NCBI GenBank assembly: GCA_016927835.1
Contig: JAFGMA010000399.1
Location: forward strand, 80,296 to 144,295
Source: Candidatus Zhuqueibacterota bacterium
Lineage (GTDB): Bacteria; Zhuqueibacterota; Zhuqueibacteria; Thermofontimicrobiales; Sulfurfontimicrobiaceae
Length of the DNA stretch: 64,000 nt
Direction: 5' to 3'
Part shown: positions 45,778 to 54,110 of the stretch, in pieces
Layout of the letters: every line of letters starts with the position of its first letter
Numbering within the stretch: the stretch's first letter is position 1
Made by a program: the position numbers and the translations under genes
The notes under the pieces: generated by a model
Databases searched by the model: none
What the model was told of the DNA's origin: nothing
The model's input: only the letters and a program-made list of their open reading frames with translations

Positions 45778-47001
45778 TTATGGTTTTTGTAATGATGCAT
45801 TCAAAATGAAACCCAATAAAATGAAGCTTGTTATCAAAAATGAACCGCCATAGCTCAGAAACGGCAAAGGTAAACCTGTGATGGGCATAATACCAACTGA
45901 CATCCCAATATTGACGATCACATGAAATGCCAAAACGCAAATACTACCGACAGACAAAATACTGGTGTATTTATCATGCACGCTGGCAGCATTGCGGATG
46001 CCTTTTAAAAATATGAATATAAAAAGACCGAGAACGATCGCAATGCCAATGAAGCCGATCTCTTCCCCGATTACCGAAATAATAAAATCCGTATGTTGCG
46101 CCGGCAAAAACCGCAATTGGGTTTGCGTTCCCTTAAAAAATCCCTTGCCCCAAAGCCCACCAGAACCGATGGCAACTTTGGATTGAATGAGTTGATACCC
46201 GATTCCGCGCGGATCAACCTCAAGACCGAGAAATGTGAGGATGCGCTTTTGCTGGTAATTATGAAGATTGTTCCATAAAAAAGGCGTCAATATCCCGACA
46301 CTCACATTCAGGATGAAGTGCGCGATTATTTCTATGACGCGCCTTCCGGAAAAAATCAAGATGGTCACGACCGCAGCCATTGTCAAAAAAAAGGCAACCA
46401 GATGAAATGCGGCAATAAGGCAAAAAATGGGTGCAACAATTGCAAATATCGTAAACGGCGAAAGCCCCGCCCAATAGAGAATCGGTAACAGAATAGCCAC
46501 GAACACCAGTGATGTGCCAAGATCGGGCTGCTGAACAACCAAAGCCACCGGGATTAAACCGATTGCAAAAGAGATGACGATCTGTCTCCATTGATTGATT
46601 TTTATCGAATCCTGCGGCGACAGGAAACGTGCAAGCGCCATCAGCACTGCGATTTTTGCGAATTCTGCCGGCTGAAACCGAAATGCGCCCAGTGCAATCC
46701 ACCGTGATGATCCACGACCTTTACCAATGAACAAAACCAATATCAGCAACACCACAGAAATAGCGTAATAGCCATACGAAACTTGCCTGAAGATCCGGTT
46801 CGGAGTAAATAGTATGATCAATAACATGATGATGCCGATGAATACCCACCAGATTTGCCGGAGAAAATTGCCTTTCAGTTGCTCGGTGGTTGCATGTGCA
46901 GTTGCGCTATATAGGGCTATCAAACCCAGAACAACAAGGATGCCGGTTGCGATGAGAATTTTATAATCAATCGATTGCGTTATTTTTTTTACGGTATTCA
47001 T
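45778..47001 (-). CDS. rodA: Rod-shape-determining SEDS glycosyltransferase RodA
   Basis: The ATG at 47001 begins just before the first helix; a frame to a GTG at 47034 is possible, and neither start has a strong ribosome-binding site. About 407 residues with ten membrane segments. The SEDS family polymerises lipid II glycan strands in the elongasome. Visible signatures are 'QPAEFAKIAVLMALARFL', 'KPALVVQQPDLGTSLV'-type 'QQPDLGTS', 'RGIGYQLIQSKVAIGSGG' and 'PFLSYGGSFL'. It sits directly after the PBP2 gene, its transpeptidase partner, as in most bacteria. Confidence 0.93.
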   Translation of the reverse strand: MNTVKKITQSIDYKILIATGILVVLGLIALYSATAHATTEQLKGNFLRQIWWVFIGIIMLLIILFTPNRIFRQVSYGYYAISVVLLILVLFIGKGRGSSRWIALGAFRFQPAEFAKIAVLMALARFLSPQDSIKINQWRQIVISFAIGLIPVALVVQQPDLGTSLVFVAILLPILYWAGLSPFTIFAIVAPIFCLIAAFHLVAFFLTMAAVVTILIFSGRRVIEIIAHFILNVSVGILTPFLWNNLHNYQQKRILTFLGLEVDPRGIGYQLIQSKVAIGSGGLWGKGFFKGTQTQLRFLPAQHTDFIISVIGEEIGFIGIAIVLGLFIFIFLKGIRNAASVHDKYTSILSVGSICVLAFHVIVNIGMSVGIMPITGLPLPFLSYGGSFLITSFILLGFILNASLQKP

Positions 47002-47073
47002 CAGCACATCATTCAAATCTGGAACTGCATTCACTCATTAAAAATTCAAGCATTGGCGCAGCGATTTTACCTC

Positions 47074-48840
47074 TTAATCCTCGCCCAGGAAATACTGCCG
47101 CAACAAAGCATGGGCGATGGGCACCGCAACAGCACCGCCGGAACCACCATTTTCCACTAACACACAAAAGGCAATTTCGGGATTCTTCACCGGCGCGAAA
47201 CCGATAAACCATGCATGAGCCTCGCCATGCGGATTTTGAGCCGTCCCGGTTTTGCCGGCAATCCGGATGCCGGGTACATAAGCCCCACTGCCGGTTCCGC
47301 TCGCACCATGAATCACCCTGAACATGCCCTGCTTGATCAACTCAAACGTTTCTTCCGAGACTCCGTAGACTCGCTTGCGCTTGAGCGGTATATTGCTGGC
47401 TTCCCCGGTCCCGGCATCTATGACTTGCTTGACGAGGTGCGGCTCGAAATAATCGCCTTCGGTTGCGAGTATCATGGCGAATACCGCCATTTGCAGGGGC
47501 GTGACCAGCAGATCACCCTGTCCGATTGCCAGACTAACGATCAAGCCGTCGGACCATTTAGCTTTACCATATTTCGTATCGAAATATGCTTTATCGGGCA
47601 AGAGTCCTGAGTTTTCGCCGCGAATATCCACGCCGGTCGGATGCCCAAATCCGAACACGCGTCCGTATTTCGCCCAGGTATCAAGACCGGTTTTCAACCC
47701 CAGCTTGTAGAAATAAACATTGCAGGACTGTTCAATTGCCTCTAGCAAAGTCACCGTTCCGTGCCCGCCCGATTTCCAGCAATCCAGTTGTTGGCGCTCG
47801 TGGTAAAAGTTACCGGGACAGGAGGCAGCCCAATTGTCGTCGATGATGCCTTCCTCGAGTGCAGCAGCCGCCAGCACAAGTTTATACGTGGAGCCCGGCG
47901 GATAGACACTTTGAATCATACGGTCATACAGAGGCTTTTCCGGATCGCTTATCAAATCACGCCAGACGGTGCTTTGAATTGGCTTGGTGAATAGCTCCAA
48001 ATCATATTCGGGTTTGCTGACCATTGCGAGGACGTCACCATTTCGCACATCGATCACCACAGCACCGCCGCGCAAATCCACCATTTTTTCTTCAAGACAG
48101 CGTTGCAGATGTGCATCCATCGCCAGTATGAGATGGTTTCCGGGAACAGATTTAACGCCTGTTTTTTCTGTCAAAGAACGAATTTCGCGACCGCTGGCAT
48201 CCACTTCAACGAAATGAACGCCTTTTTTTCCTTTCAGAACTGACTCGTAGTGCTTTTCCAGTCCGGTTTTGCCGATAAGATCGCCGGGGGCGTAGTCATC
48301 TTCGCTATTTGCTTCCAGTTCCCGGGCGGTGATTTCACCGAGATATCCGAACAAATGGGATGATTTGATGCCCGAAGGATAGCACCGCTTTGGCTCCACC
48401 TGGTAGCTGATTCCCGGCAATTGGTGCTTGTACTCCTCAATTTGCGCGAGCGTCATAAAATCAACCTGCCGCATGAGCTTGACCGGTTGAAACAATCCGT
48501 TGTATTCAGATTTAATTTTGTCGTTCAGCGCAATTGAATCACACGTCAATATGTTGCACAAAAGCGGATAGATGCTATCGGCTTTTTGCAGGATGAATGG
48601 GATTGCATAAATTGAATAAGCGGGCTTATTATCTACCAGAATCACTTTTTCGCGATCGAATATCAACCCCCTCAATGGTTTATTGATAATTTCTCTTACG
48701 CGATTTCTTTCCGATTTTTCGAAATACTTTTCCTGTAAATAAATTTGAAGATAAAAAAAACGGGAAAGGATTACCAGGAAGACTGCAGTCAATATCACAT
48801 AGAAAACAAGCGCTTTCTGTTGATTCTCATTTTCATTCAT
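47074..48840 (-). CDS. mrdA: Penicillin-binding protein 2
   Basis: 588 residues. Class B PBP: one N-terminal membrane helix (about 11-30), a dimerisation/pedestal domain, then the transpeptidase domain with S317-x-x-K320 in 'PGSTYK', the 'SCN' triad (372-374) and 'AGKTGTA' near 520. It cross-links peptidoglycan during cell elongation and activates RodA. Its start overlaps the end of mreD by 8 bp, and rodA follows closely. Order mreB-C-D-mrdA-rodA is the standard elongasome operon. Confidence 0.94.
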   Translation of the reverse strand: MNENENQQKALVFYVILTAVFLVILSRFFYLQIYLQEKYFEKSERNRVREIINKPLRGLIFDREKVILVDNKPAYSIYAIPFILQKADSIYPLLCNILTCDSIALNDKIKSEYNGLFQPVKLMRQVDFMTLAQIEEYKHQLPGISYQVEPKRCYPSGIKSSHLFGYLGEITARELEANSEDDYAPGDLIGKTGLEKHYESVLKGKKGVHFVEVDASGREIRSLTEKTGVKSVPGNHLILAMDAHLQRCLEEKMVDLRGGAVVIDVRNGDVLAMVSKPEYDLELFTKPIQSTVWRDLISDPEKPLYDRMIQSVYPPGSTYKLVLAAAALEEGIIDDNWAASCPGNFYHERQQLDCWKSGGHGTVTLLEAIEQSCNVYFYKLGLKTGLDTWAKYGRVFGFGHPTGVDIRGENSGLLPDKAYFDTKYGKAKWSDGLIVSLAIGQGDLLVTPLQMAVFAMILATEGDYFEPHLVKQVIDAGTGEASNIPLKRKRVYGVSEETFELIKQGMFRVIHGASGTGSGAYVPGIRIAGKTGTAQNPHGEAHAWFIGFAPVKNPEIAFCVLVENGGSGGAVAVPIAHALLRQYFLGED

Positions 48841-49324
48841 TACTTTGTTGGAATTTCAACCATTTTTCAGGCAATATACTAAATATGATCAGTCCGATTA
48901 CGAGTGTATATAAGGTAGAAGGCAGAACGAAACGAAACACAATAATAAAAAATCCATATCCGCTGCCAAGTAATTTTATTGTAAAAAAGACAAGATTATG
49001 CAATAAACCGATTATTAATAGAAAAGTTCCCAGCGTAACTAAGCCGGGCTCGGGTTCCCTGTTCTTCAATTGTCCTGCTACGAATCCGCTCACAGACTTA
49101 CACAAGGAAGATAATCCGATGAATTGTGTATCCCAGATATCCTGGAAAAGCCCGATGATGAAGCCGGCGACCGTTCCTCCGATGCGACCTTCATATTTAC
49201 TCATCAGCACGAGAAAAATCAGCAGCAAATCGGGTTTAACATCACGGATGGAAATCAAATCGACGAAGCTGGATTGAATGAGAAAAACAATAATGAAAAT
49301 GAGACTGTAAGCAATCATCCGCAT
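48833..49324 (-). CDS. mreD: Rod-shape-determining protein MreD
   Basis: 163 residues with five hydrophobic helices, the size and topology of MreD. 'VKPDLLLIFLVLMSKYEGRIGGTVAGFIIGLFQD' near residues 28-60 is the recognisable MreD segment. It is an inner-membrane partner of MreC in the elongasome. An AGGTGA ribosome-binding site lies 8-9 nt upstream, only 10 bp after the mreC stop, and the gene overlaps mrdA by 8 bp. Confidence 0.9.
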   Translation of the reverse strand: MRMIAYSLIFIIVFLIQSSFVDLISIRDVKPDLLLIFLVLMSKYEGRIGGTVAGFIIGLFQDIWDTQFIGLSSLCKSVSGFVAGQLKNREPEPGLVTLGTFLLIIGLLHNLVFFTIKLLGSGYGFFIIVFRFVLPSTLYTLVIGLIIFSILPEKWLKFQQSNE

Positions 49325-49333
49325 AAAAAGGGT

Positions 49334-50137
49334 TCACCTGATCGAATCGAGTTTTACTTCCTTGAGAATAAATACTTCTTCCAATTTGCTGAAATCCACA
49401 CTGGGCGTAACGAGAACGTCTTTGAACAATTGATTGATATTGTCCTGGCAATCGACAACCTCCCCAATTTTCAATCCAGGCGGAAAAATCGTGCTGTAGC
49501 CTGATGTGACAATTATATCGCCTGTTCTGACATCAGCACGTTTTACAATACCATCCATTCGGTACAGATTCCCACGTTCCCAGCGCACAATACCTTTCAA
49601 GCGGGTCCGTTGCAGCGTTGCACTCACACGAAAATTTCGATCGAGAAGTATATGTGCGATTGAATAATTCTCCGCCACGTTGATAATTTTGCCTGCCAGT
49701 CCTTCGGCTGTTACTACCGGCATATTGGGCGCAACACCACGGCTTCGCCCTGCATCCAATACGAGGGTGGACGTAAAAAGCGTTGCGCCGGTGCTAATCA
49801 CTGCGGCGGCGACTACCTGAAACTCATTCTTCTGCCTGAATTCGACCAGTTTGCGTAAACGGATGTTTTCGAGCAGCGCCTCATGATATTTTGTGGCTTC
49901 GAGCTTTAACTGCGCGTTCTGGCGCTTAAGTTCAATGTTTTCTTCGTAAATGGAGATGATCTTTTCAAAAAACGAGAGCTTTTCAAGCAAGGAACCTGAT
50001 ATTTCGATGAACCATCGCTGGATGACAAACACTTGCTTGTTTTCGTTCGAATAAAGGAGTACCAGCGAGAAGATTACCGCCAGGGCAAGCGTAAGATATT
50101 CCTTTACTGAAAAAATTTGTTTTCCGAAATTCTTCAT
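49334..50137 (-). CDS. mreC: Rod-shape-determining protein MreC
   Basis: The ATG at 50137, inside the end of mreB, starts at the cytoplasmic face just before the single membrane helix; the frame to 50242 extends backwards into mreB and is rejected. About 267 residues: an N-terminal helix, a coiled coil (about 50-90: 'ENIELKRQNAQLKLEATKYH'), and a beta-rich periplasmic domain with 'VVTAEGLAGKIINVA' and 'TSGYSTIFPPGLKIGEV'. MreC scaffolds PBP2 and RodA. Its start lies 15 bp before the mreB stop, so the two are coupled. Confidence 0.91.
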   Translation of the reverse strand: MKNFGKQIFSVKEYLTLALAVIFSLVLLYSNENKQVFVIQRWFIEISGSLLEKLSFFEKIISIYEENIELKRQNAQLKLEATKYHEALLENIRLRKLVEFRQKNEFQVVAAAVISTGATLFTSTLVLDAGRSRGVAPNMPVVTAEGLAGKIINVAENYSIAHILLDRNFRVSATLQRTRLKGIVRWERGNLYRMDGIVKRADVRTGDIIVTSGYSTIFPPGLKIGEVVDCQDNINQLFKDVLVTPSVDFSKLEEVFILKEVKLDSIR

Positions 50138-50151
50138 CCTGTTTGATTCGC

Positions 50152-51426
50152 TCAACCGATAAAATCGCGTCTGGCTTTTGACAATACTTTCTGGTAACCA
50201 TTCAAATCTTCGAGAATTTTCCCTGCCCCGCGAACCACACACGTCAACGGATCGTCGGCTAAAATAACAGGTAAATCGGTTTCTTCGCGCAGCCGGACAT
50301 CCAGTTCTTTGAGTAGCCCGCCACCACCGCTGAGGATGATTCCCCGGTCCAGAATATCGGCGGCTAATTCAGGCGGTGTCCGTTCGAGGCACAACAATAC
50401 GGCTTCGACAATTGCATCAACGGCTTCGCTCAAGGCTTCCTGAACCTCTTCCGAGTCGATATTGACAGTGCGCGGAATACCAGTCACTAAATTCCTGCCT
50501 TTTATGGGCATACTGCTGGTTCGTTTACGCGGCAAGCCATACCCTAAGGAGCGCATCATCTTTTGAGCTGCTTTTTCTGAAATGATTAAGCTGTGCTGAT
50601 TTTTGAAGTAAAGGAGGATTTCGCGAGTAATGGCGGCACTATCGGTGGAATTTTGAAATCCGGACAGGCTTTCCCGAACGCTGCCATCCGCAATTTCAAT
50701 GCTTTTGATATTGCCTGTAATTGCATCATCGCCTTCGATTTGTTTGCTCCCGCGCCAACGATAAGGAGCGGCTGAACCAATCTGGCATTTAATTTCTTCG
50801 GCAGTATTTTCACCAATGAGTAAATTGTATTTCTTTTTAATATATTGAATGATGGCATTCGTCATTTCATCGCCGGCGATCCGAATGGATGCATTATTCA
50901 CAATGCCGGACAATGCGATGACGGCGATTTCTGTGGTGCCGCCACCGATATCCACAATCATACTGCCCACGGGTTCATGAATAGGTAAACCGACGCCAAT
51001 CGCAGCCGCCATTGGCTCATCAACCAGATAGACTTCCCGTGCGCCCACATGCTCTGCCGAATCGCGAACGGCGCGTTTCTCCACTTCGGTGATGCCCGAT
51101 GGAATTGAAACCGTAATCCTCGGGCGAAGTCCCCACGCCGGTCGCGCCTTCCGAATGAAATGGCGAATCATTTGCTCTGCCAATTCAAAATCTGCTATAA
51201 CGCCATCCTTCAGAGGTCTTACCGTGATAATTTCGCCCGGAGTTCTGCCGAGCATCTCTTTGGCTTCATTCCCAAATGCCACGATTTCCTGGTTTGATTT
51301 CTTTACAGCCACAACAGATGGTTCATTTGCAACAATACCCTTATTTCGCACAAAAACCAGCGTATTTGCAGTGCCCAAATCAATTGCCAGATCATTTGCA
51401 AACCAATCTTTTAGCGAAAACGACAT
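50152..51426 (-). CDS. mreB: Rod-shape-determining actin homologue MreB with a duplicated subdomain
   Basis: 424 residues, about 78 more than the usual 340-350. Actin-fold motifs are present: 'AIDLGTANT' (14-22), 'DEPMAAAIG' (136-144), 'VDIGGGTTE' (158-166) and 'LSGGGGLL' (365-372). The extra length is a tandem duplication. Residues 191-257 align without gaps to 269-335 at a constant offset of 78, with 19 of 67 identical by hand count, including I192/I270, Y195/Y273, G217/G295, P221/P299, TG at 237/315 and the ES(A)LS helix at 252/330. The unit covers the region of subdomain IIB. Both copies are in frame. MreB polymerises on the inner membrane and guides cell-wall synthesis. Confidence 0.95.
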   Translation of the reverse strand: MSFSLKDWFANDLAIDLGTANTLVFVRNKGIVANEPSVVAVKKSNQEIVAFGNEAKEMLGRTPGEIITVRPLKDGVIADFELAEQMIRHFIRKARPAWGLRPRITVSIPSGITEVEKRAVRDSAEHVGAREVYLVDEPMAAAIGVGLPIHEPVGSMIVDIGGGTTEIAVIALSGIVNNASIRIAGDEMTNAIIQYIKKKYNLLIGENTAEEIKCQIGSAAPYRWRGSKQIEGDDAITGNIKSIEIADGSVRESLSGFQNSTDSAAITREILLYFKNQHSLIISEKAAQKMMRSLGYGLPRKRTSSMPIKGRNLVTGIPRTVNIDSEEVQEALSEAVDAIVEAVLLCLERTPPELAADILDRGIILSGGGGLLKELDVRLREETDLPVILADDPLTCVVRGAGKILEDLNGYQKVLSKARRDFIG

Positions 51427-51759
51427 ATTACGACCTCTATCAATCTCAATAAATCGCTCAATTTTCTTTTTCCAAAACTTGACTAATCGGCAGCAGGATT
51501 CTTTTCATAGATCGTCCAGTTGCCGCGTTTTTATCAATTCATACTTCGAACTGGCATAATTTGAAACCTTCGGAGTGCATCGCCTTTATGCGACGCGAGT
51601 CGTGAAATCCATAATGGGCTTTCACTCCAAAGTATCAGAGTGCTGCTTTATCGTAAATAGCTGAACTATTGAAATGTTTAATCTTAACCGATCATCGTAA
51701 ACTCGATTAGCAATAAAGCGCTTGCGATTGTTTTCCCGCCTGCCAATCTCCGTCCGAAG
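51427..51759. other. Intergenic region upstream of mreB
   Basis: 333 bp, no gene seen. It contains an imperfect hairpin (GTGAAATCC ... GGGCTTTCAC, 51603-51626). AGAGG lies 8 nt before the mreB ATG. The promoter of the mreB operon should be here, but no -35/-10 pair could be assigned with confidence. Confidence 0.4.
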
Positions 51760-52410
51760 CTATTCCGATTGCGCCATCCGGTTCCGCAGCAACATATTAA
51801 TCGGTATATCGAGCACAGGATACTGCCGGGCATTCGGCGCGTTAAAATGCCACCATTCGGATTGAATCGGGGTAAATCCCTCGCTGGTCATCGCCTGCAG
51901 GAGAATTTCCCTGTGCTTCAAAGCTTCCTCGGATGCGCCATAATATGATCGCCGGGCTTTGTAACTAAAATCATCGTAACCAGTGGGCATCTCCAATTCC
52001 GCACCCAGCGAATCGACCAGCGTCACATCGACTGCTGCGCCGCGATTGTGGTACGAACCTCCCCGGTAGGGATTTGCAACCAGACCGGGTTCCGATACAA
52101 TCTGCCACATGCGTTTTTGTACCGAGAGCGGACGGTATCCGTCCCAAATTTTCAATCCCATTCCCATTTCCCGCAATCGCTGCTGGACTCGAATCAATCG
52201 CCGGGCGACTGAAGCTCGCAAAAAGCAGCGCGCCTCTGTATAAAGCTTTTCGCCGACAAAATTATCCGTCGTCGCATATTTCAAATCGACAATGATTGTG
52301 GAGTCCAGTTTAGCGACTTCAACGAGTTGTTCGTTTTTTTGTGCAAAAAGCACAGCAGGTAATATCAACAAAAACAAAACCACTGCGGCACAATGCAACA
52401 TCCTTTGCAT
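51760..52410 (-). CDS. D-alanyl-D-alanine dipeptidase (VanX/DdpX-like)
   Basis: 216 residues with a signal peptide (about 1-23; 'LLILPAVLFAQ'). Zinc-site motifs of the VanX family are intact: 'SYHNRGAAVDVT' (119-130; His121, Asp128) and 'EWWHF' (185-189; Glu185 base, His188). 'WDGYRP' (89-94) is the conserved substrate loop. It cleaves D-Ala-D-Ala. The exported form suggests peptidoglycan turnover in the periplasm rather than vancomycin resistance, for which no ligase or sensor gene is present. GGAG with 6 nt spacing precedes the start. It lies 9 bp after purN. Confidence 0.9.
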   Translation of the reverse strand: MQRMLHCAAVVLFLLILPAVLFAQKNEQLVEVAKLDSTIIVDLKYATTDNFVGEKLYTEARCFLRASVARRLIRVQQRLREMGMGLKIWDGYRPLSVQKRMWQIVSEPGLVANPYRGGSYHNRGAAVDVTLVDSLGAELEMPTGYDDFSYKARRSYYGASEEALKHREILLQAMTSEGFTPIQSEWWHFNAPNARQYPVLDIPINMLLRNRMAQSE

Positions 52411-52419
52411 GAAGAACTC

Positions 52420-53046
52420 CTATTGGTGAATGAAAGCAGATCTACCCCGGATTTCTATGCGGTTTTCAGCAAAAAGCCGGAGCGCTTCGGTAAAAACCTG
52501 GTGCTCAACACCGAGCACACGCTGCGCCAATGTCTGAGGTGTATCATCCGATAAAACCGGCACGCATCGCTGGATGATGGGCGCACCATGATCAAATTTT
52601 TCATCAACAAGGTGCACGGTAACACCCGTCACTTTGCACCCGTATGCCAGCACTGCTTCATGTACATGGATTCCATACATGCCTTTGCCGCCGAACGAGG
52701 GCAATAGTGCCGGATGTATATTCAGAATCCGGTTGCGATATGCACCTATAATTTTCGCGCTCAGAAGCTTCATGTAACCAGCAAGTACGATGAAGTTTGC
52801 CCCGCATTCTTTCAGCACCGACAGCAGCTTCTCATCGAATTGTTCGGGCGAGTCGAATTGGCGATGAGATAAATGCATTGCAGGGATATCATTTTTCCTC
52901 GCCAGTTCCAGCACCCCTGCTTTCGAGTTATTGCTAATCACAATTTGAACTGCCGCATCTAATTTTTTTTGCTGGATATTGGTCAAGATTGCTTCAAAAT
53001 TCGATCCACGCCCCGATGCCAGGATGGCTAATTTCAATTTATTCAT
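52420..53046 (-). CDS. purN: Phosphoribosylglycinamide formyltransferase
   Basis: The ATG at 53046 begins at the family's N-terminus ('MNKLKLAILASGRGSNFEA'), so the longer frame to 53127 is rejected. The 208-residue enzyme transfers a formyl group from 10-formyl-THF to GAR in purine synthesis. 'GRGSN' binds phosphate, 'NIHPALLPSFGGKGMYG' contains the catalytic Asn-His pair, and 'TGVTVHLVDEKFDHG' contains the catalytic Asp. It is not next to other purine genes apart from purF 8 kb away. Confidence 0.95.
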   Translation of the reverse strand: MNKLKLAILASGRGSNFEAILTNIQQKKLDAAVQIVISNNSKAGVLELARKNDIPAMHLSHRQFDSPEQFDEKLLSVLKECGANFIVLAGYMKLLSAKIIGAYRNRILNIHPALLPSFGGKGMYGIHVHEAVLAYGCKVTGVTVHLVDEKFDHGAPIIQRCVPVLSDDTPQTLAQRVLGVEHQVFTEALRLFAENRIEIRGRSAFIHQ

Positions 53047-53140
53047 GACCCTCTCAATTTTAATATCGGTTGTTTGCAGAGAAAATTTCAACCAAAGCTG
53101 CGTTGAAGGATACCATGGCATTTCCACTGATTTTTTGAAG

Positions 53141-54082
53141 CTATTTTACAACAGGTTCAATCACGTCAAACGTCCGCTTGGTTGTATCGAGTCGCGCCTG
53201 TGCGCCGAAAGGAACGGTAAGTTTGATTTTTCCGTGTCCGTAGGCAAAGCCGGAAATAACCGGAATATTCAGTCCTTCCAATGCGTCGTGAATCACGTCC
53301 TTCACCGTGAGCGAAGGTTTGGCTGGATCTTTGGCTTCACAATCGATGAATTCGCCCAACACAATAGCGCTTACCTTGTTCAAAACACCGGCTGCTCGTA
53401 AGTGAAACAATGCGCGATCGAGTCTGTAGGCTTCTTCATCAATATCTTCTATGACAAGAATCCCGCCGGAGACATCAGGGAAATACTGAGTTCCGACGAG
53501 TGGCAGCATCACCGAAAGGCATCCGCCAACCAGTCTGCCTTCAGCCGTACCCTCTCGCAACACCTCAAAAGGTTTTTCTGCCGGATTCGCCAGCGGAAAT
53601 ACGGGCTGAGGCGTTGTTAACATCGACCAAAAATTTTCTTCGGTAAAGGGCGTGATTCCCGCCCCCATTTCCACCGCGACCATTGGACCTGAAAATGTTA
53701 TCAGACCCGTTTTTGCCAGGATGGCATTTTGCAGCACGGTGATATCGCTATATCCCACGAAAATCCTGGGGTGTTTTTTGATGGCGGGATAATCCAGTCT
53801 TTCCAGCAACCGCGGACCACCATAGCCGCCGCGCGAACAAATAATCGCACGCACATCCTTGCGCTGAAACATTGAATTGATGTCTTCGGCACGTTCATCG
53901 TCTGAACCGGCTAAATAGCCGCGTTGATTCAGGACATGTTTTCCGAGTGAAACCTCGAATCCTTTATGTTTGAGATAGTCAATCCCCCGCCAAAACTTTG
54001 CTTCGTCAGGAGGTTTGCTGGAAGGCGATATAATCCCAATCGTATCGCCGATTTTGAGCTTCTCCGGTTTCGTGCGTTTCAT
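53141..54082 (-). CDS. LD-carboxypeptidase (peptidase S66)
   Basis: The ATG at 54082 starts at 'MKRTKPEKLKIGDTIGII', the family N-terminus; the frame to 54199 overlaps the GWxTD gene and is rejected. 313 residues. The nucleophile Ser is in 'VGYSDITVL', and the catalytic Glu/His partners are in the C-terminal 'LVIEDIDEEAYRLDR' and 'GFAYGHGKIK' segments. It releases D-Ala from L,D-tetrapeptides during murein recycling. It is followed by purN and the VanX-type gene, giving a small group of peptide-turnover enzymes. Confidence 0.9.
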   Translation of the reverse strand: MKRTKPEKLKIGDTIGIISPSSKPPDEAKFWRGIDYLKHKGFEVSLGKHVLNQRGYLAGSDDERAEDINSMFQRKDVRAIICSRGGYGGPRLLERLDYPAIKKHPRIFVGYSDITVLQNAILAKTGLITFSGPMVAVEMGAGITPFTEENFWSMLTTPQPVFPLANPAEKPFEVLREGTAEGRLVGGCLSVMLPLVGTQYFPDVSGGILVIEDIDEEAYRLDRALFHLRAAGVLNKVSAIVLGEFIDCEAKDPAKPSLTVKDVIHDALEGLNIPVISGFAYGHGKIKLTVPFGAQARLDTTKRTFDVIEPVVK

Positions 54083-54110
54083 ACCCTCTGACCTGTTGCA
54101 ATTGCGCAAG

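Noticed and set aside
50138..50242. N-terminal extension of MreC into mreB
   Set aside because: The extra residues are an out-of-frame reading of the mreB 3' end; the ATG at 50137 matches the MreC family N-terminus.
51760..52410. Vancomycin-resistance cluster
   Set aside because: Only a VanX-type dipeptidase is present, with a signal peptide and no VanA/H/R/S genes; a turnover enzyme is more likely.
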